Shown here: positions 1-9,613 of the stretch, piece after piece
How the letters are laid out: the number at the start of each line of letters is the position of its first letter
How positions within the stretch are numbered: position 1 is the stretch's first letter
Origin: Enterococcus sp. DIV1094
GTDB lineage: Bacteria > Bacillota > Bacilli > Lactobacillales > Enterococcaceae
NCBI RefSeq assembly: GCF_017316305.2
Contig: NZ_CP147250.1
Location: 248,001 to 312,000, forward strand
Direction of reading: 5' to 3'
Length of the DNA stretch: 64,000 bases
The notes under the pieces: model-generated
What the model saw: the letters and a program-made list of their open reading frames with translations, nothing else
What the model was told of the DNA's origin: nothing
The model's database searches: none
Made by a program: the position numbers and the translations under genes

Positions 1-487
1 CATTGTAATCGATTTCGTAACGATCAAACAGCTCTTTTGTTTGAAGAACACGGTGAAACGTTCCTCGACCTCTAGGATCTACTCGATTCAAGTCATGATA
101 GAGGGGATGTCCATCAATTGACAACCCCACTAAAAAATTATGTTGTTTAAAAAATACACACCATTTCTCATTTATCACTGTACCATTCGTCTGTATCGCA
201 TAACGGACATGCACACGTCTACCTTGTTTTTCAATCAACTCAGTTATATTTTGAAAATAGGATAACCCTGCTAAAGTTGGTTCTCCTCCTTGAAACGCCA
301 GTGTTAACTCATCACCATCTTCTAAATCTTTGTAAATATTCGCAATCATTTGTTCAGCAACATCAGCTTTCATTTTTCCATAAGAACGTACTTCACGTAA
401 TGAACTGACATTAGCATAAAAACAATACTTGCATCGTAAATTACAAAGCGCTGAAGCTGGTTTGATCAACACGGAAATATGTTTCAA
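1..487 (-). CDS. Anaerobic sulfatase-maturating enzyme, radical SAM (partial, C-terminus off window)
   Basis: The first 162 codons of a radical SAM enzyme that would convert the active-site Cys of the neighbouring sulfatase to formylglycine in the cytoplasm. The CxxxCxxC iron-sulfur motif reads CNLRCKYC at residues 15-22, followed by a GGEPTL motif typical of the anSME family. I place the start at a TTG (485-487) preceded by a short AGGGA ribosome site; there is no ATG in a suitable place. The gene follows the small frameshifted gene and the sulfatase in the same direction, so it is probably the third gene after the PTS permease. The family call rests on the pairing with a CxPSR sulfatase. 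Confidence 0.85.
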   Translation of the reverse strand, partial: MKHISVLIKPASALCNLRCKYCFYANVSSLREVRSYGKMKADVAEQMIANIYKDLEDGDELTLAFQGGEPTLAGLSYFQNITELIEKQGRRVHVRYAIQTNGTVINEKWCVFFKQHNFLVGLSIDGHPLYHDLNRVDPRGRGTFHRVLQTKELFDRYEIDYN

Positions 488-496
488 GGTATATCC

Positions 497-889
497 CTAC
501 TTTCTTCTAAATTTTCTCCATTTGTCGCAATTCTTCTTTATACCAATCAAATGGTTTTTCTTCGAACAATCCAATGTACCATTCCCTTGGTAATATAAAT
601 CGATACAAATAACCCCATAGAGTTTACTCATTTCCCCAGTTGTAGAATCTTCTTTTATTTCCCCAATTTCTGCTAATTTGCTACTTGTCACGATTTGGTT
701 ATGCCAAGCTTGAATCATATTTGTGAAATCATCAGAACCTCTTTGTTTAAGCATCTCTTGGTTCAAAACCGAAGCATGTAGGACTGAATGAACTTCATTA
801 AATGTCATCCAGTATTTCACTTTTTGGAAATTCACCCATGTTTCTCGATACTTCGGTTGTTTATTTGAATCATTATTACCGTTTGTCAC
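497..889 (-). pseudogene. Small protein of the sulfatase operon, probably frameshifted
   Basis: Unrecognised soluble protein of about 130 residues, GTG start, overlapping the sulfatase end by 14 bases. The last 40 residues in this frame look unnatural (Cys- and Lys-rich, ending KWRKFRRK). Reading the neighbouring frame from about 625 downwards gives a much more protein-like tail (TLWGYLYRF, then REWYIGLFEEKPFDWYKEEL) that stops at 507-509. One extra A in the AAA at 623-625 would join the two. Either the gene is a frameshift mutant, the A-run slips, or there is a base error. The tight spacing on both sides suggests an accessory role in sulfated-sugar use. No function is inferred. Confidence 0.55.
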
Positions 890-2369
890 GTTTCATAGGT
901 ACATAATCTGTTGTCTCCATATAAAACTGTGTAACTCGATTTTTCATTTTTTGAACTAACTCTTGGTATTCATCTAAAACCGCTAAATTATTGATTTCCA
1001 TTGGGTCTTCGGCAGTATTATACAATTCATCTGTTTCATACAGACGCATTGTGTATTTAAAATCTCCCATTTTACACATGACTGCTTTTGTATGCTCTGG
1101 ACCTTCACTGTATTGTGTTGATAATCGTGGCCAGTAAGGAGATTCTGGTCCATGACCTAACTCCATCGCCTGTCTCTCACCGTGAATACGTCCTCCTTCA
1201 CAGAAGACCGCATCTTTGTGTTCTTCGTCACCAGCTACTACATGTAATAGTGACTTACCAAACTGCGTATACGATAAGTCGATCTCTGCCATTTCAGCAA
1301 TCGTAGATGGTAAATCCAGCAATTCAACTTGTGCTTTAGAAATACGTGGTTCTACTACTAATCCTTTTGCAGGCTTAATCAATAAAGGTACATTCGAAAT
1401 CGGATCTTCAAAACAGTTTTGAACTTTTTCCGTAATTGTATAATCTCCTGTATAATCACCATGATCACTATAGATGATCAAGTTCGTATCGTCATATAAA
1501 CCCGACTTTTTCAATTTTTCTTTAATCAACCCTACTTGATGATCAAAACGAGAAACCATCGCTAAATAAGTTCCTCTCAATTCATCAAAACGCTCCTCTG
1601 ACCAACCGTTTAATTCTTGTCGTTCATTAATACTGTATAGCATCGAAGCCTTGTTTGGAACCTCTTGAATATTTGGACGACGCGGAGGCAGCTTACTTCG
1701 ATCAATATTTGAATACCATGGGTCTTCACAGGCATATGGCGGATGTGGAAATGAAATAGTACAGTAAACGAAGAACGGTTTATCTGAAGATTCTTTACTA
1801 CGACGTTCGATATACTCCAATGCTTTTTCTACACAGTTCCAATCTGTTTTTCCATAGCCTTCTCCATCTGGTAATTTCCCCATATAAAAAGAGTAATAAG
1901 TATCTCCTGATAACATTTTATCGTATAACTTTTTACTCTCTTCATTCATCTCAGCAGAGTGATTCATCTGATTATTTTCAGCATCACGCATATTCTCGTT
2001 CGTAATGCCATCATAATATTCATCACAATATTCTGTTTTTGTGCGGTCGGCAGGCACCACATCATTGCGACCAATCCAGATAACTTCGTAACCATTATTC
2101 TTCATTTCCTTCAAAATATTGGGTTCATCTTCACGTTGTAAATAATGCATCGTACGATGTCCACTCACATGTGGATATAAGCCTGTTAAAAAACTATTTC
2201 TAGAAGGTACGCATACTGGATTTTGACAGTATGCGTTCTCAAAAGAAACGCCTTCTGAAACTAGATCATCTAAATTAGGTGTAATGGATGCTGGATTCCC
2301 CATATGTGCCAATGAATCATTACGCATTTGATCGGCTACAAATAAAAAGATATTTTTCTTGCCACTCAT
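876..2369 (-). CDS. Cytoplasmic Cys-type sulfatase
   Basis: Type I sulfatase of 497 residues that would hydrolyse a sulfate ester. The CVPSR motif (Cys53) is the site that an anSME converts to formylglycine. Metal-binding Asp13 lies in VADQMR near the N-terminus, and a second metal site is expected at SDHGD near residue 300. There is no signal peptide, so the enzyme works inside the cell. The start has an excellent AGGAGG site and lies 11 bases after the PTS permease stop, so the likely substrate is a sulfated sugar brought in and phosphorylated by that PTS. The exact sugar cannot be told from sequence; 6-sulfated amino sugars of host glycans are one possibility. Confidence 0.93.
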   Translation of the reverse strand: MSGKKNIFLFVADQMRNDSLAHMGNPASITPNLDDLVSEGVSFENAYCQNPVCVPSRNSFLTGLYPHVSGHRTMHYLQREDEPNILKEMKNNGYEVIWIGRNDVVPADRTKTEYCDEYYDGITNENMRDAENNQMNHSAEMNEESKKLYDKMLSGDTYYSFYMGKLPDGEGYGKTDWNCVEKALEYIERRSKESSDKPFFVYCTISFPHPPYACEDPWYSNIDRSKLPPRRPNIQEVPNKASMLYSINERQELNGWSEERFDELRGTYLAMVSRFDHQVGLIKEKLKKSGLYDDTNLIIYSDHGDYTGDYTITEKVQNCFEDPISNVPLLIKPAKGLVVEPRISKAQVELLDLPSTIAEMAEIDLSYTQFGKSLLHVVAGDEEHKDAVFCEGGRIHGERQAMELGHGPESPYWPRLSTQYSEGPEHTKAVMCKMGDFKYTMRLYETDELYNTAEDPMEINNLAVLDEYQELVQKMKNRVTQFYMETTDYVPMKRDKR

Positions 2370-2380
2370 TTAAACTCCTC

Positions 2381-4309
2381 CTAGGCGATAACTGTAAATA
2401 AATTATTTGAAATATTTACATTCTTTTCTTCTGAACTTACAACTTCTAAATAATGTTTTGAATTGGCAATAATTACTGGTGTCTGCAATGAATACCCCGC
2501 AGCTGCAATCGCATCAATATCAAATGTTAATAGCAATTGGCCTTTTCTCACTGTATCACCTTGTTTTACAGCTGGATCAAAGTATTTTCCTTGTAGATTC
2601 ACTGTATCCATACCAATATGAATCAATAGCTCAATTCCTTCATCGGTTGTTAGACCAAGAGCGTGATATGTTGGAAACAACGTTGTCACCTTACCATCTG
2701 CTGGTGCGTAGACTTTCCCTTCAGTTGGCAAAATTGCTACCCCTTGACCAAGTAAACCTGTCGAAAACGCAGTATCAGATACTTTACTTAGAGGTATCAC
2801 TTCACCTTTGATTGGTGTATCCAGTTCATATAAAACTGTTTGACCTAAAGCTGCATTGACAGGAATACTCTCTTTTTCAGTAACTTCATCTGTTTCTTCA
2901 TCCAATTTTGGATTATAAGAATAGAAGTAAGTAATTAAGAATCCTACGACAAATGCAACTCCACAAGCAATTGCAAATCCAATAAAACTATTATCGAAAC
3001 CAACTTCAGGGTTGATAAATCTTGGCAAGGCAAAGATCCCTGTTCCTCCATTAATGTACACTCGTGTGTTAAAAATCCCCATAATTGCGCCGGCAATGGC
3101 AACTGCCAGCGAAGTAGTATAGAAAACTTTTTTTCTAGCCAATGTTACACCATATAATGCGGGTTCAGTAATTCCGAATACTGCGGACAAAGCTGCAGGA
3201 AAAGCGATTTCTTTTAGTCTTTTGTTCTTTGTTTTGAAGAAAACTGCAAATGTCACACCTGCCATTGCCAAAGGTGTTGCAAGACCAGCCATCATAACTA
3301 CGTCATATCCTAGCGTTGCATAGTTATTCATTGCAATTGGAACAAATCCCCAATGCAAACCAAACATAATAAAGACTTGCCAAAAGCCGCCAATCACAAT
3401 TCCTGCGATGATTGGACTGAAATCATTTGCTGCTGATAACATTTGTCCAAGAAACAACCCCACCCAAGTTGTAATAGGCCCAACAACTAAAAATATTAAA
3501 GGGACTGTAATAATCAATGTTAGAAATGAAACAAAGAAACTACGCACCATACGAGGAATAACTCTTGTTAAAAAAGCCTCAAATTTAGCAGCTAAATAAG
3601 TTCCTGCAATGATAGGAATAACACTTGAAGCATAGTTCATCAAAATTACTGGTAATCCTAAAAATTTGATATAGACTGGGGATTCAATGACTGTTCCTTG
3701 AAATAAAGTGAATAATGCTTCCCCTCCAGCACTATTTGCTGCAACAATTGATGGATACACTAATGCAGCACCAATAGCCATACCAATAAAGGGCTTCCCT
3801 CCAAATTTACTCGATGCTGTATAACCTAAGAACAACGGAAAGAAATAAAAGAGACCGTCACCAGTAGCATTCAAAATCAAATATGTTCCTGATGCTTTAT
3901 CAATTAATTCAAAAGCTGCTAGTAAAGCTAATAATCCTTTGATCATACCGGCGGCCATCAAAACATTAATGACTGGAGTAAATACGCCGGATACAATATC
4001 AATGAATTTATTTAAAATCCCTTTCGGCTTATCTACATCATTTTCCGAAGTTGATGCATCTTTGATTCCAGCTAACTCTACAAATTCTTTATATACTTCT
4101 CCAACATGATTTCCAATGACTATTTGATACTGACCGCCACTTTGAACAACCGTTACAACCCCTGGAATCTTTTTAATCGCCTCTGTGTTTGCTTTCGATT
4201 CATCTTTTAATTTGAAACGAAAACGAGTCATACAATGTGCTAAAGCATTGATATTTTTCTTTCCTCCAATATTTTCTAATATTTGTTCATTTAATTCTTG
4301 ATAATCCAT
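2381..4309 (-). CDS. PTS permease IIBCA, beta-glucoside/glucose superfamily
   Basis: Sugar phosphotransferase permease of 642 residues in IIB-IIC-IIA order. The IIB phosphocysteine lies in ALAHCMTRFRF near residue 27. About ten membrane segments follow (roughly 100-460), and the C-terminal IIA domain has the phospho-His in LLIHIGMDTV. I start at 4307-4309, where GGAGAGGA precedes the ATG, rather than 17 codons upstream. The gene sits between a LicT-type antiterminator and a sulfatase, and its leader carries a RAT sequence overlapping a terminator. This predicts induction by its own substrate, inferred to be a sulfated or partly desulfated glycan sugar. Confidence 0.93.
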   Translation of the reverse strand: MDYQELNEQILENIGGKKNINALAHCMTRFRFKLKDESKANTEAIKKIPGVVTVVQSGGQYQIVIGNHVGEVYKEFVELAGIKDASTSENDVDKPKGILNKFIDIVSGVFTPVINVLMAAGMIKGLLALLAAFELIDKASGTYLILNATGDGLFYFFPLFLGYTASSKFGGKPFIGMAIGAALVYPSIVAANSAGGEALFTLFQGTVIESPVYIKFLGLPVILMNYASSVIPIIAGTYLAAKFEAFLTRVIPRMVRSFFVSFLTLIITVPLIFLVVGPITTWVGLFLGQMLSAANDFSPIIAGIVIGGFWQVFIMFGLHWGFVPIAMNNYATLGYDVVMMAGLATPLAMAGVTFAVFFKTKNKRLKEIAFPAALSAVFGITEPALYGVTLARKKVFYTTSLAVAIAGAIMGIFNTRVYINGGTGIFALPRFINPEVGFDNSFIGFAIACGVAFVVGFLITYFYSYNPKLDEETDEVTEKESIPVNAALGQTVLYELDTPIKGEVIPLSKVSDTAFSTGLLGQGVAILPTEGKVYAPADGKVTTLFPTYHALGLTTDEGIELLIHIGMDTVNLQGKYFDPAVKQGDTVRKGQLLLTFDIDAIAAAGYSLQTPVIIANSKHYLEVVSSEEKNVNISNNLFTVIA

Positions 4310-4341
4310 CACAAACATCCTCTCCAAAAATTTGTATAAAT

Positions 4342-4411
4342 AAAAAGCAAGACTAAACAAAGTTGTCTCACAACAACTTCGTCAAGTCTTGCCTGCATGA
4401 CCAGTAACACC
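4342..4411 (-). promoter_or_regulatory. RAT antiterminator site overlapping an intrinsic terminator, PTS leader
   Basis: On the minus strand 4411-4381 carries a BglG/LicT-type ribonucleic antiterminator (GTTACTGGTCATGCAGGCAA core). Its 3' part is also the left arm of a long hairpin (GCAAGACT with AGTCTTGC, to 4347) followed by a T-run. Binding of the upstream LicT-like protein should block the terminator and allow PTS and sulfatase expression. Confidence 0.88.
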
Positions 4412-4416
4412 TTGAA

Positions 4417-5232
4417 TTATTTCTCTATTAATTTTTGTACATGTAGCGTTAAATATAATTGTTCTTCATCAATTAATTCTTTTTTTAAATATTTGCCAAT
4501 CAGCAAGGTTGTTTCATACGCTTCAGGATATTTTTCGATCACATGAACCAATAACGGGTTACTCGAATTTTCAGTTGTACGAGTTTCCAAGCGTTTAAAG
4601 AAAAATCTTAGATGTGTCACAAACCGATCGAATGATAAACTCGTTTCATCAACATCCACGTGGTTATGCATCCTAATAATAGTTAAAATATCTCGAATCT
4701 TGTGGGTTAATGATTGAATGTTTTCAACTCGCTCGTCACTATTTAATTGTGCATTGATAAAGTGCATTGCAATGTTACTTGCTTCATAATCATCGAGTGT
4801 TGTTTTAAATTTTTGATTAATCAATTGAACCGCATATTCCCCCACCAAAAATTCATTTGGGTAAAACTTACGAATTTCCCAAAACAATTGATTATTCAAA
4901 TGTAACCCTTCTTTTTGTAGTCTCACACTGTTATAAAGGTGATCCGTTAATGAAATATAAATAGAATCGCTTAACTCATATGTGATTTTTTGTTTTCCAT
5001 ATTGGATAATATCGTCTGCTAACTTCGCATATTCGACAGGCATATCCTGTAACAAATTCATCAAACGTTCTGTTGATTGTTTCTGCAACACAAAAACCCG
5101 CTCAATTTTCTTTTCATCTGCTTCTTGTCCAGGTTTTATCTTAAAGCCAATGCCTGTCCCGATCCAGATATAATCTTTTGCCCCTTCACCTACCAACACC
5201 GAATTATTGTTTAGTATCTTTTTAACCTTCAA
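4417..5232 (-). CDS. BglG/LicT-family transcription antiterminator
   Basis: RNA-binding antiterminator of 271 residues: N-terminal CAT domain (residues 1-55, KVKKILNNNSVLV), then two PTS regulation domains with the usual conserved His residues (for example LTDHLYNSV in PRD1 and MHNHVDVDE in PRD2). PTS phosphorylation of those His residues normally tunes its activity. I use the TTG at 5230-5232, which sits 9-11 bases after AGGAGGTG; a GTG four codons upstream overlaps that ribosome site. RAT sequences lie both in front of this gene and in front of the PTS gene downstream, so it should control its own expression as well as the sulfated-sugar genes. Confidence 0.92.
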   Translation of the reverse strand: MKVKKILNNNSVLVGEGAKDYIWIGTGIGFKIKPGQEADEKKIERVFVLQKQSTERLMNLLQDMPVEYAKLADDIIQYGKQKITYELSDSIYISLTDHLYNSVRLQKEGLHLNNQLFWEIRKFYPNEFLVGEYAVQLINQKFKTTLDDYEASNIAMHFINAQLNSDERVENIQSLTHKIRDILTIIRMHNHVDVDETSLSFDRFVTHLRFFFKRLETRTTENSSNPLLVHVIEKYPEAYETTLLIGKYLKKELIDEEQLYLTLHVQKLIEK

Positions 5233-5249
5233 ACAAGATTCCACCTCCT

Positions 5250-5327
5250 AAAAAAGGCCATACCTTAACACACACGTAATTATATACGCGCATACTAAGG
5301 TATAGCCTGCTTTACCAGTAACTACCC
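5250..5327 (-). promoter_or_regulatory. Second RAT antiterminator with terminator, upstream of the antiterminator gene
   Basis: On the minus strand 5327-5296 reads as a RAT element (GTAGTTACTGGTAAAGCAGG core). It overlaps a hairpin with arms GGCTATACCTTA and TAAGGTATGGCC, ending in a T-run at 5255-5250. The antiterminator therefore appears to need its own activity for full expression. Confidence 0.85.
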
Positions 5328-5365
5328 ATTCAATTGACTAAATGGTATAATAAAATCTACATAAA

Positions 5366-5379
5366 AGCAAGCGTTTTCT
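5366..5379 (-). promoter_or_regulatory. cre-like catabolite control site
   Basis: AGAAAACGCTTGCT on the minus strand closely resembles the CcpA operator consensus TGAAAACGCTTTCA. It overlaps a possible -35 (TTGCTT, 5365-5370) upstream of the RAT leader, a position suited to repression when preferred sugars are present. The -10 of this promoter is not clear. Confidence 0.6.
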
Positions 5380-5678
5380 AAATTTTTTTTAGGAAGAAAG
5401 ATGTTTTTTTATCCTTGGTTATCTCCGCAAACGAAGGTTTGCTCTTCAATTATCACCGGTCTCTTCCCCCTTGAATGCCAATCTTCATTGGCGCTACTGC
5501 TTCATCCATTAGTATTTCTAGGTGAAGCACACTTGTTATAATACACCACATCAGTAAATCGAGATATACTCATTCCTTCTCTTTTCATGATCTATACAAG
5601 ACACAGAAATAGCTAATAAATAAAGATTTTTAAGTATTAAACAGTGAGAGAAATATTGGAGGAAAAAGATGAAAGAAC
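5380..5678. other. Intergenic stretch without a recognisable gene
   Basis: About 300 bases between the sulfated-sugar operon and the pot operon terminator. I see no credible coding frame on either strand. A short frame beginning at 5669 behind GGAGG overlaps the pot terminator hairpin and is probably chance. No palindromic operator or RNA element stood out. Confidence 0.4.
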
Positions 5679-5704
5679 AAAAAAACGGCTATAAAGCCGT
5701 TTTT
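5679..5704 (-). terminator. Terminator of the pot operon
   Basis: Hairpin AACGGCT/AGCCGTT with a TTTTTTT run on the minus strand, about 90 bases after the potD stop. Confidence 0.75.
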
Positions 5705-5795
5705 GAGAGAAAATCGTGAAACTGATGATGACAAAGGTAAATGAAGACACCCTGAAATTATTGATGCTGTCTGATTACCATTGATTGGATTACTG

Positions 5796-6869
5796 CTATT
5801 TCCGATACATCTTGAACTCCAAGAATAAATCATTATAGATCCCTAGATATTCTGAACCGAGATTTTCATAAACTTCAAGATGAGAAATCGTTTCATCGGA
5901 TGGATAGAATTGTTCATCTTCTGAGATTTCTTTTGGTAATAATGCTTTGGCTGCTTTGTTTGGTGTGGAGTAGCCGATATATTCTGCGTTTTGCGCAGCA
6001 TTCTCCGGATCAAGCATGAAGTTGATGAAATCATACGCACCTTCTTGGTTTTTCGCTGTTTTTGGCATGACGATATTATCAAACCAAAGATTCGACCCTT
6101 CTGTTGGGATCACATAATGTAAATGTTCGTTTTCATACATCATGTCAGCTGCTTCCCCTGAGAATGTCACAGCAACTGATGCTTCTTCGTTGATCATATA
6201 CATTTTGATTTCATCTGCAACGATTGCTTTGACGTTTGGTGTCATTTTGTTCAACTTTTGAGCCGCTTCATTCAGTTCAGTCATATTTTTACTGTTCAAA
6301 GAATACCCTAAACTATTTAAAGACAAGCCCATCACTTCTCTCGCTCCGTCGATCAACATCAAACTATCTTTTAATTCTGGTTTCCATAAATCGTCCCAGT
6401 GTTTGATTTCTTCTTCGTTGAAAACTTTGTCGTTATACACGATCCCCAGTGTTCCCCAGAAGTAAGGAATCGAATATTTATTGTCCGGATCGAAATCTAG
6501 ATCCAAAAAGCGATCATCGATGTTTTCCAATCCTTTGATTTTACTGTGATCCAAAGGCATGACTAGTTTTTCTTCGATCATTTTTTGGATCATATATTCA
6601 CTCGGAATAGCAATATCATAATTAGTCCCACCTTGTTGGATCTTGGTAAACATCGCTTCATTCGAGTCAAACGTTTCATAATTCACTTTATAGCCGGATT
6701 CTTGTTCAAATTTCGTAATCAAACTAGGATCGATGTAATCGCCCCAATTATAAATCGTCACGATTTTAGCCCCACTCATTCCACTTGCTCGTTCTAATTG
6801 CCGAACACTCACAAGCAATACGCCAATGATCAAGATAATACCGATAAGCAAAGATTGTAATTTTTTCAT
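5796..6869 (-). CDS. potD: Spermidine/putrescine-binding protein PotD
   Basis: Substrate-binding component of the polyamine ABC importer, 357 residues. An N-terminal hydrophobic segment (about residues 7-23) exports or anchors it; there is no lipobox Cys, so it probably stays tethered by this segment. The mature part has the family signature IYNWGDYIDPSL and the conserved DIAIPSEYM and YFWGTLGI stretches of PotD proteins. Its start overlaps the potC stop by 4 bases (ATGA). It is the last gene of the potA-B-C-D operon. Confidence 0.95.
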   Translation of the reverse strand: MKKLQSLLIGIILIIGVLLVSVRQLERASGMSGAKIVTIYNWGDYIDPSLITKFEQESGYKVNYETFDSNEAMFTKIQQGGTNYDIAIPSEYMIQKMIEEKLVMPLDHSKIKGLENIDDRFLDLDFDPDNKYSIPYFWGTLGIVYNDKVFNEEEIKHWDDLWKPELKDSLMLIDGAREVMGLSLNSLGYSLNSKNMTELNEAAQKLNKMTPNVKAIVADEIKMYMINEEASVAVTFSGEAADMMYENEHLHYVIPTEGSNLWFDNIVMPKTAKNQEGAYDFINFMLDPENAAQNAEYIGYSTPNKAAKALLPKEISEDEQFYPSDETISHLEVYENLGSEYLGIYNDLFLEFKMYRK

Positions 6870-7696
6870 CGTAAACGAGCCACCTCCTCACGGTTGCGGC
6901 GATTTTTTTTCAATCGTTTTGGTCGGTTTTCTTTACTGATAAAGTAATAACCGATCACCAATACCATTGAGAACAAGAAGACAAGTGCGCTCAACGCATT
7001 GATTTCTAAACTGATACCTTGACGTGCTCTTGAATAGATCTCAACAGATAAGGTAGTAAAGCCATTACCTGTCACAAAGAAAGTGACCGCAAAGTCATCC
7101 AGAGAATATGTGAATGCCATAAAGTAGCCGGCGATGATTCCTGGAGATAAAAATGGTAAGATAATATTTTTTACTACTTGGAAATTGTTTGCACCTAAAT
7201 CTCTCGCAGCATCTACCATCGAGTCGTTCATTTCTTGTAACTTTGGCAAGACCATCAAAACAACGATTGGGATACTAAAGGCGATATGTGAAAGCAACAC
7301 ACTTTGAAATCCTAAGCCAAAGCCTAATAGCGTAAAGAAAATCAGGAAGCTTGCACCGATGATCACATCAGGCGAAACGAGCAAAATGTTGTTCATACTC
7401 AATAATGCAGTTCGTGCCTGACGTTTTTTTGTGTAATAGATCCCCATCGCGCCAAACGTTCCGATGATCGTTGCGATCAATGCGGATAAGAATGCCAACA
7501 TAAACGTATTCAATACGATAATGATCAGTCGTGTATCTTCGAATACTGCTTGATAGTTTTCCCAAGTAAAGCCGGTAAAACTATTCATTGTTCCGCCTTC
7601 ATTGAAGGAGTAGAATATCAAGTAAAAAATCGGCAAGTACAACAACAGAAAAACAACCGCTAAATAAAGGTATGACCATTTGAATTTTTTTCTCAT
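6866..7696 (-). CDS. potC: Polyamine ABC transporter permease PotC
   Basis: Integral membrane permease of 276 residues with about six helices. The cytoplasmic EAA loop that docks on PotA reads DAARDLGANNFQVVKNIILP (about 160-180). It overlaps potB and potD by 4 bases on either side, so translation is coupled along the operon. The C-terminal tail is strongly basic (KRLKKNRRNR). Confidence 0.95.
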   Translation of the reverse strand: MRKKFKWSYLYLAVVFLLLYLPIFYLIFYSFNEGGTMNSFTGFTWENYQAVFEDTRLIIIVLNTFMLAFLSALIATIIGTFGAMGIYYTKKRQARTALLSMNNILLVSPDVIIGASFLIFFTLLGFGLGFQSVLLSHIAFSIPIVVLMVLPKLQEMNDSMVDAARDLGANNFQVVKNIILPFLSPGIIAGYFMAFTYSLDDFAVTFFVTGNGFTTLSVEIYSRARQGISLEINALSALVFLFSMVLVIGYYFISKENRPKRLKKNRRNREEVARLR

Positions 7697-8499
7697 GAGC
7701 GGCCTCCTTTTTTCTTCTCACCCGTCAGTAACATCACGACGAACATGGCAATGATCAAAATCACACCGATCGTTGAACCCATGCCCCAATTTTGTGTGAC
7801 TAAGAAATGCTGCTCGATAGCTGTTCCTAGTGTGATCACTCGGTTTCCGCCAATCAAACGAGTCAACATGAATAAGGACAGTGAAGGAATAAATACTGCT
7901 TGTACCCCACTTTTCACCCCGTTCAGTGATAACGGAAAAATCACACGGCGAAACGTTTCGAAATTACTGGCTCCTAGATCTTTACTGGCACTTACTAACG
8001 AAGGATTCATTTCTTCCAACGCGTTGAAGATCGGCATGATCATAAATGGAATCTCGATATATGTTGCCACAAACAAGAAGCTAAAATCAGTAAATAAAAT
8101 CTGTTGCGGCCCAATACCGATGAACTCAAAAAAGTGATTGACACTGCCATGGATACTAAAAATCCCAATAAAAGCATATGCCTTCAACAGTAAGTTGACC
8201 CAAGTCGGTAAAATGATCAACATCAACCAAAGCTGTTTATGTTTTAATTTTGTTAAAAAATAAGCAGTCGGATAGCTGATCAACAATGTGAATAATGTAA
8301 TCAAGAACGCATACCAGACCGAATTGATCGTCATGGCGATATAAGTCCCTGAAGTAAAGTAAGCGGCATAGTTGCTTAATGTAAACTGACCACTCATATC
8401 AAAAAAAGATTGATAGATGATCATCAAAACAGGCGCAATCACGAATAATCCAAGCCATAAAACATAAGGGATGGAATAGATCCTACGCATTGTTCTCAT
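7693..8499 (-). CDS. potB: Polyamine ABC transporter permease PotB
   Basis: Second membrane permease of the importer, 268 residues and about six helices, with the EAA-loop sequence SASKDLGASNFETFRRVIFP. It follows potA by 11 bases and overlaps potC by 4. The potA-B-C-D order is the usual one, so the assignment against PotC is by both position and sequence. Confidence 0.94.
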   Translation of the reverse strand: MRTMRRIYSIPYVLWLGLFVIAPVLMIIYQSFFDMSGQFTLSNYAAYFTSGTYIAMTINSVWYAFLITLFTLLISYPTAYFLTKLKHKQLWLMLIILPTWVNLLLKAYAFIGIFSIHGSVNHFFEFIGIGPQQILFTDFSFLFVATYIEIPFMIMPIFNALEEMNPSLVSASKDLGASNFETFRRVIFPLSLNGVKSGVQAVFIPSLSLFMLTRLIGGNRVITLGTAIEQHFLVTQNWGMGSTIGVILIIAMFVVMLLTGEKKKGGRS

Positions 8500-8510
8500 A
8501 TTCTCTCCCC

Positions 8511-9596
8511 CTATTCTTCGTAGCTTTCCAAACGTGCGTCGAAGTCTTCTTCCGACTCATTGAAACGCATAACATGGATGTCTTCTGGTTCAAAAGCTAG
8601 ACCGACTTGACTGCCTTCACGCGCTTTTTTCGTTGAATGGACCATCCATTCATTTTGTTGCTCATCATAACAAATGATCTCATAATGCACGCCACGAAAG
8701 AGTTGAGTGTCCACTGTTACGACTAATTTTCCTTTGTCTGGTGTAGTGATCGTCAAATCTTCTGGACGGATGACGATCTCCACTGGTTCATTCACTCGCA
8801 TCCCACCATCGACACACTCAAATTGTTTACCAACAAATTCAACCAAGTTATCTTCGATCATAACACCGTTGACGATATTACTTTCCCCAACAAAATCTGC
8901 CACAAAATGATTGATCGGTTCATCATAAATATCTACAGGGGTACCGCTTTGGACGATTTTCCCTTTGTTCATCACAAAAATCTCATCACTCATCGCTAAT
9001 GCTTCTTCTTGATCATGCGTAACGAAAATAAAGGTGATCCCTAAGCGTTGTTGAAGTTCTCTCAACTCATATTGCATATCTGTACGTAATTTCAGATCCA
9101 AAGCAGATAATGGTTCATCCAATAACAAAACTTTCGGTTCATTGACGATTGCTCGGGCGATAGCTACCCGTTGGCGCTGACCGCCTGACATTTCGCTGAT
9201 TTCTCGTGTTTCATATCCTGGTAATTGCACCATGCGCAATGCATCTTTGACTTTTTTTTCGATTTCCGATTTTGGCATTTTTTTGATTTTCAAGCCAAAA
9301 GCAACATTGTCAAATACATTCATATGAGGAAATAAGGCATAGTCTTGGAAAACCGTATTGACTTGGCGTTTATTCGCCGGTAGATCATTGAGTCGCTTTC
9401 CTTCAAAATAGATATCTCCTTCGGTTGCTTCCGTAAATCCTGCAATGATTCGTAAAATCGTTGTTTTTCCACAACCGGAAGGCCCTAACAATGTATAAAA
9501 TTTCCCTTGTTCGATCTCAAAACTGACTTTCTTCAAAATTGTTTCATCATCATAGCTTTTTACGACCTGATCGAATGATATGATTGGTTTTCCCAC
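8511..9596 (-). CDS. potA: Polyamine ABC transporter ATPase PotA
   Basis: ATP-binding subunit of 361 residues. Walker A is GPSGCGKTT (about 38-46), the Q-loop lies in [12 protein letters not shown], the ABC signature is MSGGQRQR, and Walker B is [12 protein letters not shown] with the switch His in FVTHDQEEA. The C-terminal third is the TOBE regulatory domain typical of the spermidine and MalK-like ATPases. It lies 17 bases after the XRE-cupin regulator gene, so it appears to be the second gene of the operon. Confidence 0.96.
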   Translation of the reverse strand: MGKPIISFDQVVKSYDDETILKKVSFEIEQGKFYTLLGPSGCGKTTILRIIAGFTEATEGDIYFEGKRLNDLPANKRQVNTVFQDYALFPHMNVFDNVAFGLKIKKMPKSEIEKKVKDALRMVQLPGYETREISEMSGGQRQRVAIARAIVNEPKVLLLDEPLSALDLKLRTDMQYELRELQQRLGITFIFVTHDQEEALAMSDEIFVMNKGKIVQSGTPVDIYDEPINHFVADFVGESNIVNGVMIEDNLVEFVGKQFECVDGGMRVNEPVEIVIRPEDLTITTPDKGKLVVTVDTQLFRGVHYEIICYDEQQNEWMVHSTKKAREGSQVGLAFEPEDIHVMRFNESEEDFDARLESYEE

Positions 9597-9613
9597 TTTT
9601 TCTGCCCCCTATA

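Noticed and set aside
5669..5719. Sixteen-codon frame behind GGAGG (begins MKEQKNG)
   Set aside because: It overlaps the pot operon terminator hairpin, and its codons are explained by that inverted repeat.
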